In this document: one piece after another, positions 36,842-45,636 of the stretch | Layout: each line of letters opens with the position of its first letter | How positions within the stretch are numbered: the first letter of the stretch is position 1 | Assembly (NCBI GenBank): GCA_965227905.1 | Contig: OZ245780.1 | Span: 1,550,001-1,614,000, forward strand | From: CBDDHT01 sp965227905 | GTDB taxonomy: Bacteria; Pseudomonadota; Alphaproteobacteria; Rhizobiales; Methyloligellaceae | Reading direction: 5' to 3' | Length of the DNA: 64,000 bases | Notes under the pieces: model-generated | The model's database searches: none | What the model saw: only the letters and a program-made list of their open reading frames with translations | What the model was told of the DNA's origin: nothing | Position numbers and translations under genes: made by a program

Positions 36842-38584
36842 TCAGAAATCCAATGGTTGAATTGTTTCTGCGCCAAACCAGTTTTCGAGTGTTGCGAGTG
36901 CCGGGTCACTTAACTCCTGCGTGAACAGTAGGGAAAGTCGCTGCTTGGCTCGTGAGCAGCAAACATAGAAGAGGTTACGATTGCGCTGAAACGTAGTGTC
37001 TTTTCCATCCGGCACCCCTTCATTCACCCACTCAAGCATTTGTCCAAAATTATACTGATTCCACCCTCGTCCAAAGACGATTAGGACATTCTCGTACTCG
37101 AGTCCTTTGACGCCGTGCTTTGTTTCGAATGGTGAGTACCCATTTAGGTAGTGGACGAGCGCTTGGACTTCCGAATAGGGAACTTGGCGAAGTTTCAGCA
37201 GTTCAATAAGCCGACGTTCCATTGGCTCTCCCGCTTCCTCGTCAAATTCACTAAGCGCGTTCTCGAGCCTCACCATGTCATCGGGAAGCGGTGGGAGACC
37301 GGCCTCTTGCATAAAATCCACTATGACACCGATAGGAGCCTTATCGGCAAGTGCAATAATGTTAGTCATCATTTCAGACCACTTGTCCTTGTCGCCCGAT
37401 CCCTGAAGGACGGGAATTCTTGACGAGAAGGCTTCCATCATTTCGCCAAATCGTTTTGCCGCAAAGGCCGAGCGGGCGGGTTCCAATCTCTCCTTAAAGA
37501 ATTTCAGATGTGGATGATCGGGGATGAGAAAGTCATCACGGTATTGAAACGCGCCAACAATGTTGGAATAACCCTGCTCTGCCGCCAGGACACGATGTGT
37601 GAGCATTAAGACCTTGGTCTCATCTGGCGCAAAATTCCAGCCGTCTGCCTCGAGCAAGTCGAGCACCCGATTATAGGCAGATCGTGCTTCAGTCTCTGGC
37701 AAATCACCTGTCCAATGGCCGCCGCCCTTGCCACTTCTCCTCTCTCCACTCCAATTATTCGTGTGAAAGACTTTAACTTGACCAGTGCTGTTCAGATCTT
37801 CGGGAAATTGAGGCAATTCCGGCCTTATATTATTGAGTTTTTGGATAATTGTCTGCGTTGAACGAAAATTTGCTTTCTTTCCTATTTGTTTGACAGCAGG
37901 GTGATTGAGCTCACCACATCCGCTCCCATAGATTTTCTGCCAGTGATCTCCAAAAAAACCGAACTGAGGTCCGGTTCCATGATCCAAGAAATGTTTTTTG
38001 ATCGCACTGATCCACAGAGCATCAGTGTCCTGATATTCGTCAATCAAGATTATGGGGAATTTAGCGGTCAGGAGAGTTCGAAATTTTGGGCTATCCATTA
38101 AATCGACAGTCAACGGTATAACGTCGTCATGATGCAATGAAACGATATCGCCGGTTATAAAACGGAAACCTAAATTATATTCGACTCTTCGATCTTGAAT
38201 GCCGCCACTTTCCTCAAGTTTCACTGACCAGTGATCCATTTCGGCAACACGAGATCGAAGCTGCTGTTGAAAACCGGAAACTAGTGTCCAACAAAATGAG
38301 TGGATCGTCGCGACTTCGATCAACCGATTTCGATCAATCCTTTCTATTATCTCGTCTTTCGCCACGTTCGTGTAGGTGATGCATGCGACCTGCTGTTGCT
38401 TACGTGACAGCGCAACTTGTCGCTTGTCGATCAGCCAACGCAGCGCGCGTATAAGAGAGTAGGTTTTTCCAGCCCCAGCACCGGCTTCAAGGCGGAAGCA
38501 TTCACCGGCTTGAAGGCTGGAATACATGGCATTGAGGGCCTCCTCACTAGCCAATTCAGCAGGGGAAAGCTCAAGTTCAGCCAT
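36842..38584 (-). CDS. UvrD/Rep-like superfamily 1 helicase (Gabija GajB-like)
   Basis: 580 residues with superfamily 1 helicase motifs in order: Walker A EAGAGAGKTYSLI (about 33-45), Ia ITYTNVAKDEI, Ib/Ic TIHSFCWTLV, II ILIDEYQDTDALW, III FGDHWQKIYG, V HGVKGLEYENVLIVF and VI FYVCCSRAKQRLSLL. All are intact. It overlaps the upstream nuclease gene by 8 bp (ATGGCTGA at 38577-38584), so the two were one operon. An OLD-family nuclease followed directly by a UvrD-like helicase is the Gabija/class 2 OLD arrangement. The helicase is slightly longer than the usual GajB. With its partner broken, expression may now depend on read-through from IS66. Confidence 0.8.
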   Translation of the reverse strand: MAELELSPAELASEEALNAMYSSLQAGECFRLEAGAGAGKTYSLIRALRWLIDKRQVALSRKQQQVACITYTNVAKDEIIERIDRNRLIEVATIHSFCWTLVSGFQQQLRSRVAEMDHWSVKLEESGGIQDRRVEYNLGFRFITGDIVSLHHDDVIPLTVDLMDSPKFRTLLTAKFPIILIDEYQDTDALWISAIKKHFLDHGTGPQFGFFGDHWQKIYGSGCGELNHPAVKQIGKKANFRSTQTIIQKLNNIRPELPQFPEDLNSTGQVKVFHTNNWSGERRSGKGGGHWTGDLPETEARSAYNRVLDLLEADGWNFAPDETKVLMLTHRVLAAEQGYSNIVGAFQYRDDFLIPDHPHLKFFKERLEPARSAFAAKRFGEMMEAFSSRIPVLQGSGDKDKWSEMMTNIIALADKAPIGVIVDFMQEAGLPPLPDDMVRLENALSEFDEEAGEPMERRLIELLKLRQVPYSEVQALVHYLNGYSPFETKHGVKGLEYENVLIVFGRGWNQYNFGQMLEWVNEGVPDGKDTTFQRNRNLFYVCCSRAKQRLSLLFTQELSDPALATLENWFGAETIQPLDF

Positions 38585-39990
38585 CGGTCTTGTCGTTCAT
38601 TTCATCGACGGTGCCGGCAACCAGCCATTCGAGACCTTCCTGAATGTAGGAAGGAGTCGTCCAATCGATATCATCTATCGCATGGGTCAATGCGAACTCC
38701 GATTTCTTCTTGCTCCTTGCCAATTCATGCGCCTCTTCCTCAAGCTCTTCCTTAGTGGTGCACGCTAGTTTGAACTTCTTGGGGTTTGCAAGAATGAAGG
38801 CATCTTCAAAGGTTCGTCCGCACGCGCCAGAATTATGATCTGAGAACTGGTAAGCTATCCGCAAGTGACTCTTGATCTTGGTGCCGGGCTTCTTGAGTGA
38901 AAGGCTACTGATATCGCAGGGTTTCTCGTCAAACCATTCCTTCAGAGTTGCATTGCTCGTCCGCGACCCTTTGTGCACCCGACAAGCCTTGTATTGCCCT
39001 TTGCTATCCTCTTGGGCCACGGCATCAATATCAGTGATGATGAGGGTCCGAAGCTCAAGGAAATCGAGAAGGCTGAAGAAGTGATGCGCGTATGCTCCGC
39101 CCACTTCGAGCAGCGTGACATATTGCGAGGACGGGGGGGGAAGGCCATCGCCAGCGGGCTTTAGCTTGTTTACCATTACCGGCACCATCAGCCGCTCGCT
39201 CATTCCCTCGATCAATATCGCCTTGTCGGCGAAGAACAGGTCGCACCGGGTTAATGTAAGGTATTTATGCAGGAAATCGCGGACGTCCGGGTCTGTGCCT
39301 TTGAGGCCAAACCGTAGATCTTTAACGATGGCGTTGCGAACGGATAAATGTTCTTCCGACTCCTTGCACAAAAAGTATCGAATGCACTCGAAACCGGCTT
39401 CGTTCGCCAGATGCGACGAATGCGTGGATACAACAAACTGAACAGGCCACGAGACCTTTTCACCATTCGCTACCGCAAGGTCGGCAACTAGCTTTTTGAG
39501 CTGCCGGATGAAAACCTCCTGCATCTGAGGATGAAGGTGTGCCTCAGGCTCCTCGATAAAGATGACCTGTATTCCTGGCGCAACCTCGCTGGCCCGGAAA
39601 CGCTTGTAGTAGCTCACAATCTTCATCAAAATTAGGATGAGATTGCGAACACCTAGACCATTGTAAGACTCGGGTAGAGCAACCCCAGAATTACCCACGT
39701 AGCGCACGCGGGTAAAATTTGAGATGAGGCGCGCTACCTCCAACGTTGTCTCGGTCAGAAGCTGAGAGTCATTTAGGGCCGGGAAGCCGAATGTCTTGAG
39801 TGAAGGCAACAACTCATCAAGTTGCTCTTTGACATTCTCGTCGAGCTGAGCCTGTACATCTTCAATCGCCTTTTCCAGTGACTCAGCAAGGTCTCGATCT
39901 TTTGTATCGGCGTTTGGCTCGCGTGCTGCCAAGAACAGCTTTTCGAGCACGCGACCTAGAACATCCGTCTCACCATGCCCCTCGTTATCT
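38577..39990 (-). pseudogene. OLD-family ATPase/TOPRIM nuclease (GajA-like), C-terminal part
   Basis: This is the 3' part of a split gene whose 5' part is at 48110-48731. Reading starts at the 8-bp repeat next to IS66 and runs NEGHGETDVLGRVLEKLFLAA. It then holds the ABC-ATPase Walker B and D-loop (IFIEEPEAHLHPQMQEVF), the switch His (VVSTHSSHLAN) and a TOPRIM domain with the Glu motif AILIEGMSERL and the Asp pair LIITDIDAV. It lacks Walker A, which is on the other piece. Rejoining both pieces at one repeat copy gives 675 codons in frame. An ATG inside IS66 extends the frame, but that start is meaningless. Confidence 0.85.
39983..39990 (+). repeat. 8-bp direct repeat cgttatct, left copy
   Basis: Identical to 48110-48117 and in the same orientation. 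It directly abuts the IS66 left end at 39991. The right flank of this IS66 (42434-42441, gaaaattg) does not match, so the duplication brackets IS66 plus 5.7 kb and not IS66 alone. Confidence 0.85.
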
Positions 39991-40104
39991 GTAAGCGTCC
40001 GGCGTCCCCGCTCTTGCGGCGCCTGCAATGATGCTGATGCTTTGCTGTGTGATGGCGGGCGATGGTGTCCACTGTCGTTAGTGGACACTATTCCGGGACA
40101 ATCG

Positions 40105-40461
40105 ATGGCAAGGAAGTGGCGGAAGCGGCGACATTGGTCGGATGATGAGAAGCGGGATATCGTCGCCCAGACGCGGGTTCCCGGTGTGTCGGTTTCTCGC
40201 GTTGCCCGCCGCTATGATGTAAACGCCAATCTTGTTTTCAAATGGCTGCGCGATCCTCGGTTTGCCGTGGTCGAAGATGATACGCGGGAGGCTACGTTCC
40301 TGCCGGTTGAGATCGTGGCTGAACAGTCTGCGCTGCCTGTCGAGTCACCAGTTGCGGATGGTCGGATTGAGATCACGCTGACCAACGGACACCGATTTAG
40401 CATCACGGGTGCATTTGATCCTGAAGCAGTCTCTCGCCTGGTGCGAGGCCTGAGTGAATGA
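40105..40461 (+). CDS. tnpA: IS66 family accessory protein TnpA (copy A)
   Basis: 118 residues from ATG 40105; the frame is open upstream but MARKWRKRRHWSDDEKR is the normal start. An HTH_Tnp_1-type helix-turn-helix (VSRVARRYDVNANLVFKWLRD, about 31-51) is the recognisable domain. It overlaps tnpB by 4 bp (ATGA, 40458-40461), so the two are coupled. It is thought to assist the transposase; exact biochemistry of IS66 TnpA is not settled. Identical to the copy at 56528-56884. Confidence 0.92.
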   Translation: MARKWRKRRHWSDDEKRDIVAQTRVPGVSVSRVARRYDVNANLVFKWLRDPRFAVVEDDTREATFLPVEIVAEQSALPVESPVADGRIEITLTNGHRFSITGAFDPEAVSRLVRGLSE

Positions 40462-40805
40462 TCCCGGTTCCAGCCTCGACAAGGATTTGGTTGGCTGGAG
40501 GCGCGACCGATATGCGCAAGGGCTTTGTCAGCCTTTCAGCTTTAGCAGAGACGGTTTTGCATCAGGATCCGTACTCGGGTCATCTGTTTGTGTTCCGTGG
40601 ACGACGTGGCGATCTGATCAAAGTAATCTGGTGGGATGGCCAGGGTGCGTGCTTGTTCTCCAAGCGCCTGGAACGGGGCCGGTTTGTTTGGCCATCGGTG
40701 GCTGACGGCAAAGTCGTGATCACGCCAGCGCAACTCTCGATGCTTCTGGAAGGGATCGATTGGCGAGCACCTCAGCGGACGTGGCGTCCGTTGACGGCCG
40801 GGTGA
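40458..40805 (+). CDS. tnpB: IS66 family accessory protein TnpB (copy A)
   Basis: 115 residues, the IS66 Orf2-like family (TnpB_IS66). Signature segments are IWLAGGATDMRKGF near the N-terminus, VFRGRRGDLIKVIWWDGQGACLFSKRLERGRFVWP in the middle and the C-terminal LEGIDWRAPQRTWRP. It is needed for transposition in related elements. The start overlaps tnpA. Confidence 0.94.
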   Translation: MIPVPASTRIWLAGGATDMRKGFVSLSALAETVLHQDPYSGHLFVFRGRRGDLIKVIWWDGQGACLFSKRLERGRFVWPSVADGKVVITPAQLSMLLEGIDWRAPQRTWRPLTAG

Positions 40806-40882
40806 ACAAAAATCTATTTGGAACAAAGGTTTGTTGTGGTCGAGGGATTCCATAAAGAGTGTGAATCTGATAGACCATTTGC

Positions 40883-42382
40883 ATGCTCAATGAGGCCAAC
40901 CAACTACCTGATGATCCTGAGATTCTAAAAGATCTTATTGCCTCACTAACCTCTGAGTTGAAGTCCCGAGATCTGTTAATCGACAAGCTGAAGCACCAGC
41001 TTGCCGGATCGCGCCGCCATCAGTTCGGTTCACGTTCGGAAGCGATTGACCAGCTTGAGCTGACACTGAAAGACGAGGAGATTGCGCGCGCCTCTGACCC
41101 GTCATCCGATATCGCAGGCATTGAGGCGCCGAAAGTCCAACCGAAGCGAAAGCCATTGCCTGATCATCTGCCGCGTCATCAGACGGTATTGTCAGCCGGT
41201 GAAGCCTGCGCATCATGTGGCGGCAAACTCAGGCAACTTGGTGAAGATGTGACTGAGGAGCTGGACTTCGTACCGGGGCGCTTCGTTGTGAACCGCATCG
41301 TGCGCCCGCGCATGGCTTGTTCATGCTGCGAGAAGATCACGCAGGCCGTGTTGCCATCGAGGCCTATTGAACGTGGCCGTCCGGGACCGGGTCTGCTGGC
41401 ACATGTGCTTGTGAACAAGTACGCCGATCATCTCCCGCTCTATCGTCAGAGCCAGATCTTTGGTCGTGAAGGGATCGATCTGGATCGCTCGACCCTTGCC
41501 GATTGGGTTGGTCGCTCGACAGCCTTGCTGGAACCGCTGGCAGACGCCATCGGCCGGCATGTTCTGAGCGGAACGGCGATCTTTGCCGATGACACGCCGG
41601 TGAAGATGCAGGCTCCCGGCACAGGCAGGACCAAGACAACCCGGCTGTGGACTTACGCCAGAGATGAGCGCCCCTGGGCGAGCAAAGCACCGCCGGCGGC
41701 ATGGTATCAGTTCTCTACTGACCGTAAGGCCGAACGGCCAAGGGAGCATCTCAATAACTTCACCGGTTGGATGCATGCTGATGGCTATGCCGGGTTCGAA
41801 GACTTGTATCGTTCCGGCAATATCCGTGAAGTCGCCTGCATGGCACATATCCGGAGGAAGTTTGTCGATGTGCAGCAATCGCAAGGATCAGCCATTGCGG
41901 CAGAGGCAATCAGACGCATCGCCGAGCTTTATGCCATTGAGAAGAAGGTGCGTGGTGAACCTCCCGATGAACGCGTGCGGATCAGACAAGACGAGGCCAA
42001 GCCGGTTCTCGAGGATTTGGATACTTGGCTGGCAATCCAACTTCCCAAATTGTCCGGCAAGACGCCACTTGCCGGGGCGATCCGCTATGCCATCACGCGG
42101 ATCAAGCGGCTTCGATCATATCTCGAAAACGGCATCCTTGAAATCGACAACAATACCGCTGAACGCGCCATGCGCGGCATCGCCGTCGGCAGAAAAAATT
42201 GGTTATTTGCCGGTTCGCAGCGCGGCGGCAAATCCGCGGCAATCGCCTATACTTTGATCGAAACTGCCAAGCTGAATGGCGTCGATCCGCAAGCCTGGCT
42301 TACCGATACGCTGGGCCGCATCGCTGATCACAAGATGACTCGTCTTGAACAGCTCATGCCGTGGCGTTACGCTCAGACCTGA
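40883..42382 (+). CDS. tnpC: IS66 family transposase TnpC (copy A)
   Basis: 499-residue DDE transposase. The N-terminal helical region (LTSELKSRDLLIDKLKHQLAG and RRHQFGSRSEAID) is followed by a zinc-binding segment (CASCGGKLRQLGEDVTEELDFVPGRFVVNRIVRPRMACSCC, split here by Cys pairs). The catalytic core has Asp in FADDTPVKM and in HADGYAGF and Glu in NTAERAMRGIAVGRKNW. The open reading frame is complete, so the element looks active. Identical to the copy at 54607-56106. Confidence 0.95.
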   Translation: MLNEANQLPDDPEILKDLIASLTSELKSRDLLIDKLKHQLAGSRRHQFGSRSEAIDQLELTLKDEEIARASDPSSDIAGIEAPKVQPKRKPLPDHLPRHQTVLSAGEACASCGGKLRQLGEDVTEELDFVPGRFVVNRIVRPRMACSCCEKITQAVLPSRPIERGRPGPGLLAHVLVNKYADHLPLYRQSQIFGREGIDLDRSTLADWVGRSTALLEPLADAIGRHVLSGTAIFADDTPVKMQAPGTGRTKTTRLWTYARDERPWASKAPPAAWYQFSTDRKAERPREHLNNFTGWMHADGYAGFEDLYRSGNIREVACMAHIRRKFVDVQQSQGSAIAAEAIRRIAELYAIEKKVRGEPPDERVRIRQDEAKPVLEDLDTWLAIQLPKLSGKTPLAGAIRYAITRIKRLRSYLENGILEIDNNTAERAMRGIAVGRKNWLFAGSQRGGKSAAIAYTLIETAKLNGVDPQAWLTDTLGRIADHKMTRLEQLMPWRYAQT

Positions 42383-42433
42383 GCGTAACTGCTGGTCGCC
42401 GTTCCCAACAGAGCGTGTTCACCGGACGCTCAC

Positions 42434-43026
42434 GAAAATTGAGCCTCTAACCCAATTCCAATCACTCCATCCGAGTGCCTAATTCGGTTCGAACAATTCT
42501 ACGTCCACATGATTTCCAAGTTCATCAACAACTACAGCCGAAAACGCCATCTCCAGCCATCGACCTATGCCTATGTCGATTACCCGTTCTCCAAAAGATA
42601 CAAGACATACGCTCACCTATCTGACTTCCAAAAAAGAAGAGGAATGGTCGTGCTTCGAAAGCGCATCCGGAGATGACCCCCCATGTCCATGCGATCATGC
42701 TGGTTCATCCGGATGTTCATAAGAGATTCAAGTCTGCAATCCCATTGTTCGCACCAACGTTTACGAAGCTACCGCCTGTCAATATGAGTCTGGATATTAA
42801 ATTACTTCCGACATGTGATGACCTGAAGAATGCAACCTTCTATTCGGCCGTTATGCTCCGTAGTTCCAATCCTGAATTCCAAGATGTCGATTTGTACACG
42901 GTGCTGCCGAAGTCAAAAGATGAACCGATCTATTCGAACCGGAAGGACTAGAGAGTCAAGCGGCTCATCTGGTGGAATTGGAGCCCAGCCCCACCGGCTG
43001 TTGGGGTTCCAGCGACTGCTATGGCC
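42434..43026. other. AT-richer DNA of unknown origin right of IS66 A
   Basis: About 590 bp with lower GC than the core. Open frames such as 42567-42722 (51 codons) and 42673-42951 (92 codons) have no recognisable product, no good ribosome-binding site and poor codon use; I do not call them. It is the first DNA carried by the IS66-led 8.1-kb unit. Confidence 0.35.
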
Positions 43027-43554
43027 TTATCGAGGCTTTTTCGACAGCGTTTCGTGTCGACTTCTGGGTGAACCAAGCAATCTAAAAACAAGGATGCTGG
43101 CGCCAAAAACGATTCCGGTATCGGCCAGATTGAATGCAGGCCAGTGATAGGCACCGACGTGGAAATCAAGAAAGTCTGTTACTGCGCCAGCGCGAATCCG
43201 ATCCAAGAGATTTCCCAACGCACCACCGATAACCATAGAGATCGCCGCCCTCTCCCATCCCCCCTCGGCTCTCCAAAGCCAAAGAAGGAGAATGGCGATG
43301 ACTATCAAGGCAAGTGAAGACAGAATGATTGGTCCCCAAGAGCCGAGGTCAGCGAGTAAACCAAAACTGATCCCTGGATTGAACCCCAATGAAAGATTGA
43401 AAAAGGGCGTGATGGGGACTTCACGTGGCTGACTCATGAGGAATTCGATCACGAACGACTTGGAGGCTTGATCGAGAATCAAGACCAGCGAGATCGCCAA
43501 GAGCCCGATTCCGAAACGCCGAAGCTTGAGGAAATCTTGGCGAATACCGGTCAT
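43027..43554 (-). CDS. lspA: Lipoprotein signal peptidase LspA (accessory copy)
   Basis: 175 residues, four membrane helices, with the two catalytic Asp regions GALGNLLDRIR and FNLADTGI, plus the N-terminal LILDQASKSFV. This is the aspartic signal peptidase II that matures lipoproteins. It follows a DUF411 metal-binding gene on the same strand and is not next to ileS, the usual neighbour of housekeeping lspA. Accessory lspA genes in metal-resistance islands are common, so this is likely a second, horizontally acquired copy. It lies between IS66 A and an IS66 remnant. Confidence 0.9.
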   Translation of the reverse strand: MTGIRQDFLKLRRFGIGLLAISLVLILDQASKSFVIEFLMSQPREVPITPFFNLSLGFNPGISFGLLADLGSWGPIILSSLALIVIAILLLWLWRAEGGWERAAISMVIGGALGNLLDRIRAGAVTDFLDFHVGAYHWPAFNLADTGIVFGASILVFRLLGSPRSRHETLSKKPR

Positions 43555-43702
43555 CCTTTATTCCGTCCCTTCGTTGTCAAAGCAGTTCCTTCACTGGCCG
43601 GAAGTTCTGCAAATGCTGCCTCGTGCAACCGCTCGCCATTAGACCGGAATGCGAGCAGAGTCGTGAAGGGAAACAGGCGAGCAAGCTTATTGGAGAATAG
43701 GG

Positions 43703-44158
43703 TCATTCTTTGCCAGGATAGGAGGCGAAGACCTCCGTCGATCCGCCACGGCGGACGAGAAGCACGTCGAAGGATTCGCGGTCGTCACCAAAATCCATGC
43801 CCGGCGATCCGAGAGGCATGCCAGGGACTGACAAGCCGATCGCATCCGGCCGCTCTTTGAGAAGACGTCGTATCTCCTTCGCCGGGACGTGTCCCTCAAT
43901 CGTATACCCGCCGATCTTGGCCGTATGGCACGAGGCCAATTTCGCGTCGATGCCATTATCGAGCTTAAATCGCATCAGTTGTCCCATCGCCATGTCTTGG
44001 CTTTTCGTAGAGAATCCGTTTTTCTTCAGGTGATCGATCCATGCGACACAACACCCGCAGCCGCTAGTTTTCGCAACGTCTATAGTGGCCGGTTCACCTG
44101 AATTTGCGTTGCTCGAAAGCGCAGAGATGATCAACGCGAAAATGATGGTGCGGTTCAT
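43703..44158 (-). CDS. DUF411 metal-binding protein
   Basis: 151 residues from the ATG at 44158 (minus strand), chosen because AAGGA lies about 8 bp upstream and it gives a signal peptide MNRTIIFALIISALSSNANS. The mature protein has the DUF411 signature TSGCGCCVAWIDHL, then GQLMRFKLDNGID, ASCHTAKIGGYTIEGHVPAKEI and GLSVPGMPLGSPGMD. The Cys cluster and the Met-rich tail fit periplasmic copper or other soft-metal handling. It is upstream of lspA on the same strand, 148 bp apart. Confidence 0.85.
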   Translation of the reverse strand: MNRTIIFALIISALSSNANSGEPATIDVAKTSGCGCCVAWIDHLKKNGFSTKSQDMAMGQLMRFKLDNGIDAKLASCHTAKIGGYTIEGHVPAKEIRRLLKERPDAIGLSVPGMPLGSPGMDFGDDRESFDVLLVRRGGSTEVFASYPGKE

Positions 44159-44855
44159 TTGATTGTCCTTCGTCATTTGATGCATTGTTGTAATAGCGTC
44201 ACATGCTTGCGACTCCGTTTCGGTACGCTTGGCGCTGTCGACGATCATTCTTGAAACACGCTTTTGATCACGGAAGGGCTGTTGACCCGCCCCGCTTGAT
44301 TGGTCCGGTTTGAATGTTAGTTCATTGTCGGCCTTTCCGGCAATGAGACGATAGCTTCGGGCGCTGGCGCTCAGAGTGGGGGTTCTGGGATGAGAAAAAT
44401 CACGCCAACGAAAACCACATCACCAATGCGGAAGCCTATGCGTTGGCTGTAGTGGCAGCCCTTGCTTTTGATCACTTAAAGGGGGTCTATCACTCGCAGC
44501 CTGACACGCCTCCCATTCATCTGTCTGTGGCGCCCAATATTGAGGCCCGCTATCGATCGAGAAGCTGCAGGCAGAGTTGATGCGCCTCAAGCGCATGGCC
44601 TTCGGCCGCTCACCTTCGCCCGCCATCGCTGACAAGCATCACCATCATTGCGGACGCCACAAGAGCGGACACACCGGACGCTTACGTAGAGAGCGGCTTG
44701 TCTTGGATAAACGAGTCTCAGCAAGACTCTATGGTTTTCAATTGCCCTGACAAGGAGGCGATGGTGGAGGGAGCACGCAACACGCGTGTCCTACCTACCT
44801 CGAATTCCCATAATGAGGAGGCGTTGGTTGCGGGGGCGTGCAAACATCGAAAAAT
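44159..44855. other. Mosaic spacer with insertion-sequence debris
   Basis: About 700 bp with no intact gene. Its right half contains an IS66 remnant (44555-44685). The left half (44250-44550) has an open frame with HANENHITNAEAYALAVVAALAF that I do not recognise and that ends in a stop before the remnant. Confidence 0.4.
44555..44685 (+). mobile_element. IS66-family remnant
   Basis: Reading from 44556, IEKLQAELMRLKRMAFGRS matches the N-terminal region of IS66 TnpC. About 20 bp later, 44636-44685 resembles the complement of the IS66 left end (catcattgcnggcgccncaagagcgg pattern, ending ccggacgcttac). The fragment is degenerate relative to copies A and B, hence older and from a related element. 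With IS66 A at 39991-42433 it brackets the DUF411-lspA pair. Confidence 0.7.
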
Positions 44856-45245
44856 CTAAGCCTGAACCAGCTCCAGCCGGCGTTCCAGAACGCGAAGCAC
44901 GTTGCGCAGATCGTGGCCGCGTTTCAGGATCAGGCCGGTCTGCGCAATGACGGAATAGGCACCCTGTCGGCGCGCCAGTTTCGGATCTTTTTCGATGCGG
45001 TAGATGGGGACTTCGCTGGAGCGGCGGAATACGGAGAAGATTGCTTTCTCCTTGTGCATATCGATGGCGTAGTCGCGCCATTCGCCCGCAGCGACTTTTC
45101 GTCCATACACTTTCAATATCTGGCCAAGTTCATGCCTGTCGAAGGCGATCGGGCTGGCTCTTTTCTTTCCCGTTGCCCGCGTGCCGTTGTTTTGACTGAC
45201 CGCGCCGCGGGCCGGGTGAAATGCTATGGGTTCGCTATCGCTCAT
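44856..45245 (-). CDS. DUF2794 domain-containing protein
   Basis: 129 residues from the ATG at 45245, preceded by AGGAGG at 45250-45255 on the minus strand; a longer frame exists but has no such signal. The family core is FDRHELGQILKVYGRKVAAGEWRDYAIDM, AIFSVFRRSSEVPIYRIEKDPKLARRQGAYSVI and QTGLILKRGHDL. DUF2794 is a small cytoplasmic family typical of alphaproteobacteria, function unknown. It is a core-type gene, here part of the 8.1-kb transposed unit. Confidence 0.87.
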   Translation of the reverse strand: MSDSEPIAFHPARGAVSQNNGTRATGKKRASPIAFDRHELGQILKVYGRKVAAGEWRDYAIDMHKEKAIFSVFRRSSEVPIYRIEKDPKLARRQGAYSVIAQTGLILKRGHDLRNVLRVLERRLELVQA

Positions 45246-45409
45246 TGCGCCTCCTGTTAGGTCATGAAAACGTATGATGACGGCTGTATGACAGGAATTC
45301 AAGCAATCCCCGGATAGCCGCAACACGAAGCGTAACAAATTGTAATGTGAATCACAGGAATGCCGTGATTCAGCCCTGACGATGCCCAAAACCGTGCTAT
45401 TATAGCCAC

Positions 45410-45565
45410 GTTGCCTCTCGGCCCGGTCCTGGACAAGGCTTCGGAAATCTCAGCCCCCCAGCCCCCCCGGGGTCTCAATCTTCGGACCGGGCCACTTAGA
45501 TGGAAGTGTCCGTTCTATCCCAAGTACGAACACTGGGCGGGCCGGTTGATCCGGTCCGCCCTTTT
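45410..45565 (+). ncRNA. Candidate structured small RNA between DUF2794 and htpG
   Basis: A TATTAT at 45398-45403 with a partial -35 (ctgacg, 45376-45381) would start a transcript near 45410. The following 155 nt hold a perfect 10-bp stem ggcccggtcc / ggaccgggcc (45420-45429, 45484-45493), a C-rich inner region, a weaker hairpin (agtgt near 45505 with acact near 45530) and an intrinsic terminator at 45535-45565. No open frame fits. It is not SRP RNA, RNase P RNA or tmRNA by conserved sequence. It could instead be a long htpG leader with an attenuator. Class unknown. Confidence 0.45.
45535..45565 (+). terminator. Rho-independent terminator upstream of htpG
   Basis: Stem gggcgggccgg / ccggtccgccc (45535-45545, 45551-45561, one mismatch) with loop ttgat, then TTTT. 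It would end a transcript that starts upstream of htpG, which supports a separate small RNA or attenuation. Confidence 0.8.
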
Positions 45566-45636
45566 CACTTGAAATTCCCGAAATTTGATTGCATTCACGC
45601 GGCAGATTCACAGCTTCAGTCCGTAGTGGAGGGCTC

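Larger units (their letters stand above)
39991..42433 (+). mobile_element. IS66-family insertion sequence, copy A (2443 bp)
   Basis: The element begins gtaagcgtccgg and ends ccggacgctcac, imperfect inverted ends that share the gtnagcgtccgg core. It carries tnpA, tnpB and tnpC in order. Copy B (54556-56998) has the same length and the encoded proteins are identical, so the element has moved recently. Unlike copy B it lacks a matching target duplication at its own right end. Confidence 0.93.

Noticed and set aside
40000..40088. N-terminal extension of the C-terminal nuclease piece (from ATG at 40088)
   Set aside because: These codons lie inside IS66 copy A; the genuine upstream codons are at 48110-48731.
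42673..42951. 92-codon frame right of IS66 A
   Set aside because: No ribosome-binding site, no recognisable domain and mosaic surroundings; it cannot be supported.
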